A program made the translations under genes and the position numbers. From assembly GCA_963708155.1 (NCBI GenBank), contig OY970183.1, positions 2,170,001-2,234,000 on the forward strand: DNA of 64,000 nucleotides, given 5' to 3'. The notes under the pieces are model-generated. The model saw nothing but the letters and a program-made list of their open reading frames with translations. It was not told the DNA's origin and did no database searches. Origin of the DNA: Methylovirgula sp963708155. GTDB taxonomy: Bacteria; Pseudomonadota; Alphaproteobacteria; Rhizobiales; Beijerinckiaceae. How positions within the stretch are numbered: the stretch's first letter is position 1; each line of letters begins with the position of its first letter. Shown here piece by piece: positions 57,311 to 64,000 of this stretch.

Positions 57311-57347
57311 AAAAAACGCTCTCCCCGGCCTGGGGAGAGCGTTTTTT
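57311..57347. terminator. Bidirectional intrinsic terminator
   Basis: CGCTCTCCCC (57317-57326) pairs with GGGGAGAGCG (57332-57341) around a five-base loop. It has A6 on the left and T6 on the right, so it can end both the plus-strand tonB-like gene and the minus-strand SRPBCC gene. Confidence 0.93.
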
Positions 57348-57363
57348 CGCTAGAAAAAGCTGC

Positions 57364-57832
57364 TTACTGCGCCAGGACGTCGGCGCCGGCCTTGTAGATG
57401 CCGTCGATGACCTTCTTGGCGTCGGCGTCGCTCGTGCCCTTCACGGCCTTGTATTTGCCGGTCCAGATGACGTCGGAGCCGTTGCCATCGGGCACGACCT
57501 TGATGGTCGAAACATAGTTCTTCACCGGCAGAGGGCTTGAGACGATCGCGTAGGTATAGCTCTTGCCGTCTGCGTCCCACTTCAGCAGACGCTCGACGAT
57601 CGTGCCGCCGCCCTTGAGGCTCAGCGTGCGAATTCTTGTTCCCATGCGACAGCACGCATTCGGCGACGGCGGGATGCCAGACGCCGATACTGCAGAAGTC
57701 GCCGACTTTCAGCCATGTCGTCGTCGGCAGGTTGGCCGACTTGGCTGTATAGCTCGACTCAATCGCAAACGCGGACGCGCACGAAAAAATCAGCGCGGCC
57801 GCCCCGGCCGCGAGTACGAAGGCTTTCTTCAT
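57364..57832 (-). CDS. Exported SRPBCC-family protein (one frameshift)
   Basis: About 155 residues after repair. Signal peptide (FVLAAGAAALIFSCASAFA), then WLKVGDFCSIGVWHPAVAECVL and, after the break, RTLSLKGGGTIVERLLKWDADGKSYTYAIVSSPLPVKNYVSTI, which match SRPBCC (START/Bet v 1-like) lipid- or ligand-binding proteins. The frame breaks at GAATTC (57630-57635) between HGNK and RTLSL; removing the middle A or T rejoins them. Ligand unknown. Confidence 0.83.
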
Positions 57833-57953
57833 CAGGCGTTTCTCCAGTTATCCCATTATCCCACAAAAGAACCTTTGGGTATTTCACCTTAGCCTCGGGC
57901 GCGGCCCCGTGGCAATCCTGCATCTTTCCCGAATCCGGACCGGTGCAAGGCAC

Positions 57954-57987
57954 AAAAAAATCGCGCCAGGCAGGGCACCTGGCGCGA
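57954..57987 (-). terminator. Rho-independent terminator after the His-rich mini-protein gene
   Basis: On the minus strand a 10-bp perfect stem (57978-57987 with 57961-57970) and seven-base loop are followed by seven T residues (57954-57960). Confidence 0.92.
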
Positions 57988-58016
57988 AATTATTCATGAA
58001 ATCCGTAATACGCGGC

Positions 58017-58187
58017 TTAGTGGTGCACGACGACGACGTGATCGTGGTGATGATGATGGTAGTAGTGGTGATGATGATGCCAGTCGTCTCCGTGATGGAC
58101 GACGACGACCCGGTCCGCCAGAGCAGCCACAGGTGCAAAAGCGACAGCCGAAACCAGCACCATCGCCGCGATCATTTTCTTCAACAT
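58017..58187 (-). CDS. Exported poly-His mini-protein
   Basis: A 56-residue protein: signal peptide (MIAAMVLVSAVAFAPVAALA) followed by about 32 residues dominated by 15 histidines in two runs of five and several pairs, mixed with Val, Asp and Tyr. It has an AGGGAA site before the ATG and a strong terminator after its stop, so it is a real transcription unit. A periplasmic divalent-metal buffer is the natural guess. I know no named family for it. Confidence 0.75.
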   Translation of the reverse strand: MLKKMIAAMVLVSAVAFAPVAALADRVVVVHHGDDWHHHHHYYHHHHHDHVVVVHH

Positions 58188-58386
58188 CAGGTTCCCTTTG
58201 TTCGTTGCGAGACGCGCGGCAGCCGCGATTCTCTGACCGAAATATCCAAAATGCTCGCTTAACCCGGCTGAACATGACTTTAGGCGGCTGCGGCGAGCAG
58301 GCCCGCGGGCCAAAGCTTGACGCTTTCCGCCTTTACCCAATGTCGGCGTGAGTGTTAATGCGGGCACGAAGCTTGAGGGTAACGAC

Positions 58387-58926
58387 ATGAGCGAGATTTG
58401 GTTGCGTACCGGCGAGGCGACTGTTTTGGCGGCGGAAGGACAATTCACCGATGCCATGCCGGAAGTGCTGATCGGCGACATCAGGGGGCCGGTGGGCAAT
58501 GCCTTCGCGGCGATGAGCGGGCAGGTCGCGGGCCACCCCCGCATGTTCGTCATCCGCGATCTCAATCAGCAGGTGCGCCCGGCGACGATGATGACCACCA
58601 AGATGACCGTCCGCTCGGAAGCCTATGTCGAACTGCTCGGCGGAATCGTTCAGGCTGCGACCGGCGATGCCATCGTCGACAGCCTCGCCGAGGGGATCCT
58701 GCCGAAGGATCAAGCCGACACGCTCTGTATGATCATCATGATCTGGCTCGATCCGCGCTGCGCGACCGACGAGAATCTCGATCGGCGCGATCTCTACCGC
58801 ACCAATTACGAGGCGACGAAGCTCGCGATCTCGCGCGCCATCAAGGGCGAGCCGACGGCCGACCAATTGATCGCCAACCGCAAGACGGTCAGCCATTACG
58901 CGCTCGAGGGCGTCTTCGACGATTAG
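58387..58926 (+). CDS. Formaldehyde-activating enzyme paralogue (Fae-like)
   Basis: A 179-residue Fae-family protein. Fae condenses formaldehyde with tetrahydromethanopterin in methylotrophs. The fold-specific segments IGDIRGPVGNAF, VRPATMMTTKMTV, DSLAEGILPKDQAD and YEATKLAISRAIKGEPTADQLIANR are clear. However, the position of the catalytic histidine of true Fae (in the AHIDLIIG segment) appears to be Met or Pro here, so it is more likely a Fae2/Fae3-type homologue without that activity, perhaps a binding or regulatory protein. ATG at 58387 follows GAGGG. Confidence 0.85.
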   Translation: MSEIWLRTGEATVLAAEGQFTDAMPEVLIGDIRGPVGNAFAAMSGQVAGHPRMFVIRDLNQQVRPATMMTTKMTVRSEAYVELLGGIVQAATGDAIVDSLAEGILPKDQADTLCMIIMIWLDPRCATDENLDRRDLYRTNYEATKLAISRAIKGEPTADQLIANRKTVSHYALEGVFDD

Positions 58927-58987
58927 GCGGGTAACGTCATTGTGAAAAGCGCAGGCGACGAGACTTCGTTGCCTGCAACGACGGCAC

Positions 58988-61900
58988 TCACACCGCTTCG
59001 AGAAAACGCTCGACCTCGGCCAGTTCCACCGACACCAATTGACTGACGCCGCGCTCGGCCATCGTCACGCCGAACAGCCGGTCCATCCGCGCCATGCTGA
59101 TCGGATTGTGCGTGATGGCGATGAAGCGCGTGTCGGTGCGCTTCACCATCTGCTCCAGCAGATCGCAAAAGCGTTCGACATTGGCATCGTCGAGCGGCGC
59201 ATCGACTTCGTCCAGCACGCAGATGGGCGAGGGATTGGTAAGGAACACAGCGAAGATCAGCGACATCGCGGTCAGCGCCTGCTCGCCGCCGGACAGCAGC
59301 GAGAGGATCTGCATCTTCTTGCCCGGCGGCTGGGCGAGGATTTCAAGTCCCGCTTCGAGCGGATCTTCGGATTCGACGAGTTTCAGCTCCGCCGTACCGC
59401 CGCCGAAGAGCGTCGTGTAGAGATCCTTGAAATGCGCATTCACCGCATCGAAGGCGCCGAGCAAACGCTCGCGGCCTTCCTTGTTGAGGCTCTGGATCGC
59501 CTGGCGGAGGCGGCGGATTGCCTCGGTCAGATCCTCGCGCTCGCTGGTAAGGCTGGTGCGGCGGGCTTCCGCCTCGGTCAGTTCCTCATCGGCGCGTAAA
59601 TTGACGTTGCCGAGCCGTTCGCGCTCGGCCTTCAGGTTCTCGAGCTTCGACTCGACGGCCGCCACCTCCGGCAAGTCGTCGTTGCGATCGACCTTGGCGA
59701 GCCCGGCAAGGTTGGAGGGTTCGCATTGCAATTCCGTCGCGATGTGATGCGAGACGGCTGCGAAACGCTCCCGCGCGGCTTCGAGCCGCGCCTCGCTGCG
59801 CGCCTTTTCCTCGCGTGCGGTGCTCATCGCCTCCAGCGCCTTGCGCGCCCCGCGGTCCGCCTCGGCCAGGCGCTCTTCGGCCGCCGCCCGCGCGTCGGCC
59901 GCCGTGCGGCGGGCATTTTCCGCCGCCTCAATCTGATCCATCAAATTGCGGCGCAGGCGCAGAAATTCGTCCGGCGCCTCGGCGAGCTTTTCCTGCTCCG
60001 CGCCGGCCTCTTTGAGGCGTGAGTTCGAACTCGCCGATCTGGGCAAGGGCGCGCTCGCGCCGTGTCTGCCACGAGCCGCGTTCTTCGCCGATGGCGGCGA
60101 GGCGTTTTGTCCGCGCCTGCGCCTCATGCACGAGCGCTTGCAGATGCGCGCGTGCTTCGGCGGTGGTGGTGCGATCCTGAGCTGCTCCGGCGCGCGCGGC
60201 TTCGAGCGCCATTGCCAATTCGGGCGTCGCCGCAAGTTCCCTCAGCGCGGCTTCGGCCTTGGCGCGATTGACGCCGGCTTCGTCACGGCTTGCGGTGAGC
60301 CGCTGCGCCGCTTCCTCGCGCGCCGAGAGCCGCGCTGCGACCTGCGCCTTTTTCCGCTCTGCCTCTGCCGCGGCCTCGCGCGCGCCTTCGACGGCGCGCA
60401 GGGCCTCGCGATGCGCCTGCCGGGCTTTTGCCTCGGTGTCCGCCTTGGCGCGAAGATCAGCCTGCACCGTTTCAGCCTTCGCCTTCAATTCGTCCGCGAC
60501 CTGGCGGGCGAGCTCCGCGTCGCGGGTTAGATCGCCGAGCCGGTTCTTTTCGGCAAGACGTCGCGCGGCGGGCGTCGGCGCTTCGGCGGCGAGGCAGAGG
60601 CCATCCCAGCGCCAAAGATCGCCTTCGACAGAGACGAGCCTTTGGCCCGGCCGCAAATGCGCCTGAAGCGCCTTGCCGTCGTCGCGGGCGACGACGCCGA
60701 TCTGGGCGAGCCGGCGCGCGAGCGCGGGCGGGGCGGAGACATGCTGCGCGAGCGGGACGACGCCCGCGGGCAGGGCCGGATCCCCTTCGGCCGAGAGCAC
60801 GTCCCAATGCGCCGGCGCTTCAGCGTCTGTGGAGGCGTCGAGATCGTCGCCGAGCGCGGCGCCTATGGCAGCCTCGTAGCCCTTGGCGACGCTAATCTCT
60901 TCGACGACAGCGGGCCAACGGCTTGGGCCCGAGGCGGTCAGCAGCTTGGCCACGGTCTGCGCCTCGGTCGCAAGGCTTTGCGCCTTGCGCTCGGCCTCCT
61001 GCAAGGGCGCGCGCGTTTCGGCTTCCAGCCGCCGGGCTTCGACATGCGCGGCTTCGGCGGCCAGCATATGTCTTTCAGCGTCTTCGGCGGCAGTCCGCGC
61101 GGCGTCGAACGCGCCGGCCAAACCTTCATCGCCGTTCGCGCCTTCGATCTCGGTGCGCAACCGGGCGAGTTCCTCACTCACTTTGGCGAGTTCGGCCTCA
61201 AATTGCGCAAGCCTTTGTGTCTCATCGTTGAGACTTTTGTTCAGCGCGTTGCGTTGCGCTTCCGCGTTGGAAAAAGTGCTTTGCGCGGCGTTGAGCGCGG
61301 CCTCCGAGGTCGCGAGCGCCGCTTCGGCTTGCGCGAGCTTTTCGCGCGCTTCAGCCTCCGCCTGCTGATCGCCGCTGCCAAAAGCAGCAAGTTCCGCCGC
61401 TTCATTGTCGAGGCGGGCAAGGACGGAGGCAGCGTCCTCGATCAAAGCCTGTTCGCGAGTGAGATCAGCGTTCATCTGCGCGATGCGCCGCTCAAGCTCG
61501 GCGAGGCGCGCCTTGGCGCGGCGCTCTTCGCCTTCGAGCGTTTCGCGCGCCAGAATCAGTTTTTGCAATTCGCTGCCGGCGGCGGCTTCCGCCTCTCGGA
61601 GCGGGGGCAGTTCATGCGCCGCGACAGCCTGCAGACGCGCCGTCTCGGCCTGATGCAAGGTCGTGTCGGCGACCAGCTTGAGATCGGCCTCGGCTCTCGC
61701 CTCCGCGGCGGCGACTTGCGCATTGGCCTCGCGGAAATTGACAAGCGCGAGCAGCGCCTCGTGACGCTTGATGTCGGAGGCGAGATTGCGATAGCGCGTC
61801 GCCTGCCGTGCCTGGCGTTTCAGGGCGTCGATCTGCGCCTCAATCTGCTTCACCACATCTTCAAGGCGAACGAGATTGTCCTCCGCCGCCTTCAGGCGCA

Positions 61901-62444
61901 GTTCCGCCTCGTGCCGGCGCGAGTAAAGCCCGGCGATGCCGGCGGCCTCTTCCAGGATACGGCGGCGCTGCTGCGGCTTGACGTTTATGATTTCGCCGAT
62001 CTGCCCCTGTCGCACGATGGCCGGCGAGCGCGAGCCGGTCGAAGCATCGGCGAAGAGAAGCTGCACATCACGCGCGCGGACTTCGCGGCCGTTGACGCGG
62101 AAATTCGAGCCGGCGTCGCGCTCGATGCGCCGGCTGACCTCGATCACGTCGCTGTCGTTGAAGGCGCCCGGCGCCGTGCGGCCGGCATTGTCCAGCGTCA
62201 GGCGGACTTCCGCCATATTGCGGCCGGGCCGATTGCCGCTGCCGGAGAAAATGACGTCGTCCATCTCGGCGCCGCGCATATTCTTCGACGAGCTTTCGCC
62301 CATCACCCAGCGGAGCGCATCGACGAGATTGGATTTGCCACACCCGTTCGGTCCGACGATGCCGGTGAGGCCCGGCTCGATCAGGAAGTCGGTCGGTTCG
62401 ACGAAGGTTTTGAAACCGGCGATGTGGAGCTGTTTAAATTTCAT
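58988..62444 (-). CDS. smc: Chromosome segregation protein SMC (one frameshift)
   Basis: About 1151 residues after repair, normal for SMC. The N-terminal head has FKTFVEPTDF and Walker A VGPNGCGKSNLVDALRW. Long coiled coils flank a hinge region (about 500-650). The C-terminal head has the signature LSGGEQALTAMSLIFAVF and Walker B PICVLDEVDAPLDDANV. The frame breaks at GAACTC (plus-strand 60021-60026) in the second coiled coil between IGEFE and RLKEAGAEQEKL. SMC condenses and segregates the chromosome and is usually essential or nearly so, hence a sequence error is likely. Confidence 0.94.
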
Positions 62445-62618
62445 CGTCGGTCCGGATGCTAAGCCTTTGCTTTTCCAATTGATGGTTCATATTCGCCACG
62501 AAACCGGAATCATAGTTTTCCGCCGCGATTACGCCGGGAGCGCGCGCCCGAGCGCAAGGCGAGGCGCCATCTTTCCTGTGCGCAACAGCCTTCGGAACGC
62601 CGGTTCCGAGCCCGATTT

Positions 62619-63029
62619 TCAGGCGTTGGCCGGGACGATGACCTTACCGATCGGCCAGAGCGCCAGGCCGGCGAGCTTCAAATGCGCCCAAGCGAAGGGC
62701 AGGCCGACGATTGTGATCGCCCAGAGCGCGGCGGTCAGGACGTGCCCCAGCGCCAGCCACCAGCCCGCGAGGACCAGCCACAGGATGTTGCCGATAAGGC
62801 CCAGCGGCCCGGTGCCGACATCTTCGCGCCCGGTGAACTCCGCCCGCGATATGGCGCGGCTGCCGAAGGGCAGCAGTGTGTAGGCTGCGATGCGGAAGGC
62901 CGCAGGCGTCCAGGGCAGGCCAATGATCGTCAGCGCCATGATAAGGCCGGCGATGACCCAGGCGACCGACATCCAGATGCCGCCGACCGCGATCCAGAGG
63001 ATATTCAAGAGAAACTGCAAGAGGTTCAT
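62619..63029 (-). CDS. yccF: YccF-domain membrane protein
   Basis: A 136-residue inner-membrane protein with two copies of a YccF-like unit. Each has a helix pair plus an IVGLPFAWAHLKLAGLALWPIGK / IIGLPWTPAAFRIAAYTLLPFGS-type segment. Function is unknown. It is followed on the right by the DsbA-like gene in the same direction. Confidence 0.88.
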   Translation of the reverse strand: MNLLQFLLNILWIAVGGIWMSVAWVIAGLIMALTIIGLPWTPAAFRIAAYTLLPFGSRAISRAEFTGREDVGTGPLGLIGNILWLVLAGWWLALGHVLTAALWAITIVGLPFAWAHLKLAGLALWPIGKVIVPANA

Positions 63030-63081
63030 GGCGCTCTCCTAAAGTCCGGCCCAAGCTCGCCTGTCCGACCCCCGGCGCAAT

Positions 63082-63753
63082 CTACTTCTTTGCGAGCAGC
63101 GGATCGATGATTTTACTCAAGGCGTCGATGGACATCTCGCCGCTGTATTTCTTGCCGTTGATAAAGAAGGTCGGCGTTGCGTCGATCTGGAAATCCTTAC
63201 CGGCTTCGTCGCGTTCCTTGATGACGTTATTGTAGAGGCTTTGATTGTTGAGGCAGGCGTCGAAATCCTTCGCGCTCATTCCCGTCTGACGCATCAGATC
63301 GGAGAGCGTGTCGAGCGGCTTGTCGGATTCGGCCCAGGTTTGCTGTGAGTTGAACAGGAGGTCGATGACGGCCGTGCGCTTGTCGCCGTCGCCGGCGCAG
63401 CGTGCCAGCATGAAGGCTGCCGCTGCGCGCGGATCGAGCGGAAATTCGCGCAGGATGAAGCGCACCTTGCCGGTGTCGACATATTTGCTGAGCAAGGCCG
63501 GATAGGTCTCGGCGTGGAAGCGGGCGCAATGCGGGCAGGTCATCGACGCGTATTCGACGATCGTGACCGGCGCATCGGCCTTGCCCTGGACGACATCGGG
63601 CAGTGGCTGCGGCGCAAAGAGCTTCTCGGGCGGGATCGTGACCGGCGCGTCGGCCGCTGCGGGCGAGGGCCCTGCCGCGAGCCACCCGCTCATGGCGAGG
63701 CTCGCCGCGATGCCGAGCAATTTCAGAGCCGAACGCCGTTGACAGTGAGGCAT
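63082..63753 (-). CDS. DsbA-family thiol:disulfide oxidoreductase
   Basis: A 223-residue exported thioredoxin-fold protein. A signal segment (ALKLLGIAASLAMSGWLAAG) is followed by the thioredoxin domain with active site MTCPHCARFH (CPHC) and the cis-proline region IDATPTFFINGKKYSG. The helical insertion between them fits DsbA/Com1-like proteins. I chose the start at MPHCQRRSALK, with AGGA upstream. It lies after a DUF721 gene and upstream of smc, a usual alphaproteobacterial order. Confidence 0.9.
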   Translation of the reverse strand: MPHCQRRSALKLLGIAASLAMSGWLAAGPSPAAADAPVTIPPEKLFAPQPLPDVVQGKADAPVTIVEYASMTCPHCARFHAETYPALLSKYVDTGKVRFILREFPLDPRAAAAFMLARCAGDGDKRTAVIDLLFNSQQTWAESDKPLDTLSDLMRQTGMSAKDFDACLNNQSLYNNVIKERDEAGKDFQIDATPTFFINGKKYSGEMSIDALSKIIDPLLAKK

Positions 63754-63820
63754 GAGCAATCCTGCGAAAAGTTTGAGCGGTACGATAGGAACCGGCTGGA
63801 TGATCAGGGCGGATTTCCGA

Positions 63821-64000
63821 TCATGGCGTGGGCTTGCGGTCAAGTGAATGTTCGATAATGCGTGCGCCGAGCCGCGTCAGCGCCTGGCGCAGCGGCGCGT
63901 CCGCGACGTCGCCGACAATGGCCGCCGCGGCCGCGACCTGCGCCTCCGTGGGCGGCGCGGGACGGGGCTTGCGGGCGTTTTTATGCAGCAGCGGACCTTG
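63821..64000 (-). CDS. DciA-like (DUF721) protein, C-terminal part
   Basis: The last 59 codons of a minus-strand gene that continues beyond the right edge. The sequence reads through a Lys/Arg/Pro-rich linker to AAAAAIVGDVADAPLRQALTRLGARII, which resembles the C terminus of alphaproteobacterial DUF721 proteins related to the helicase loader DciA. The position before the DsbA-like gene and smc supports this. Assignment is moderate because only the variable tail is visible. Confidence 0.6.
   Translation of the reverse strand, partial: QGPLLHKNARKPRPAPPTEAQVAAAAAIVGDVADAPLRQALTRLGARIIEHSLDRKPTP

Noticed and set aside
59928..62444. smc as two separate genes
   Set aside because: The two frames carry the N- and C-terminal SMC heads and join exactly within the coiled coil after removal of one base, so a single gene is far more likely.

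Overview
The window is a GC-rich stretch of an alphaproteobacterial chromosome. It probably comes from the Hyphomicrobiales, and most likely from a methylotrophic or Beijerinckiaceae-like lineage. That placement is an inference from the clpX-lon pair, the nuoA-N operon followed by birA and RNase J, the separate F0 operon with duplicated b/b' subunits, a serine-glyoxylate aminotransferase (serine cycle), and a formaldehyde-activating-enzyme paralogue. No phage, IS element or CRISPR array is visible.

Layout. 0-6.7 kb: clpX, then lon behind a near-perfect heat-shock (RpoH) promoter, tRNA-Val(TAC), a ClpP-fold exported protein, tRNA-Asp(GTC), serB. 6.7-9.1 kb: a three-gene bufferin-type metallophore cluster (bufA2-bufB-bufC, minus strand). 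9.6-14 kb: serine-glyoxylate aminotransferase, a phosphotransferase/P-loop kinase fusion, a zinc alcohol dehydrogenase and a phasin-like protein. 14.3-32.3 kb: complete nuoA-N for respiratory complex I, with a FkbM-type methyltransferase gene coupled between nuoD and nuoE, then birA and rnj. 32.4-35 kb: a hybrid histidine kinase, a LuxR-type response regulator and a small exported protein. 35-44 kb: a mixed accessory strip (Tat-exported sulfatase, DUF1097 protein, disrupted membrane protein, rhodanese, disrupted DszB-like protein, secreted hydrolase) ending at tRNA-Val(CAC). 44-53 kb: housekeeping metabolism (gph, rpiA, gor, class II DAHP synthase), a secreted His/Cys/Met repeat peptide, a family 21 glycosyltransferase, gltX with an in-frame stop, and a DUF2865 protein. 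53-56 kb: the F0 ATP synthase operon (atpI-B-E-F'-F). 56-64 kb: TonB-like protein, SRPBCC protein, a His-rich mini-protein, a Fae paralogue, smc, yccF, a DsbA-like oxidoreductase and the end of a DciA-like (DUF721) gene.

Two features stand out. First, many otherwise conserved genes carry single-base frameshifts. At six of them the break lies on GAATTC, GATTTC or GAACTC, and removing one base restores both the reading frame and a GANTC (CcrM-type methylation) site. This looks like a systematic sequencing error, so nuoF, smc and others are probably intact in the organism. Second, there are several small exported metal-ligand-rich proteins (the bufferin precursor, a 20-residue His/Cys/Met repeat peptide and a poly-His mini-protein), as well as a His-rich loop in NuoL. 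The most unusual gene-context observation is the methyltransferase inside the complex I operon.
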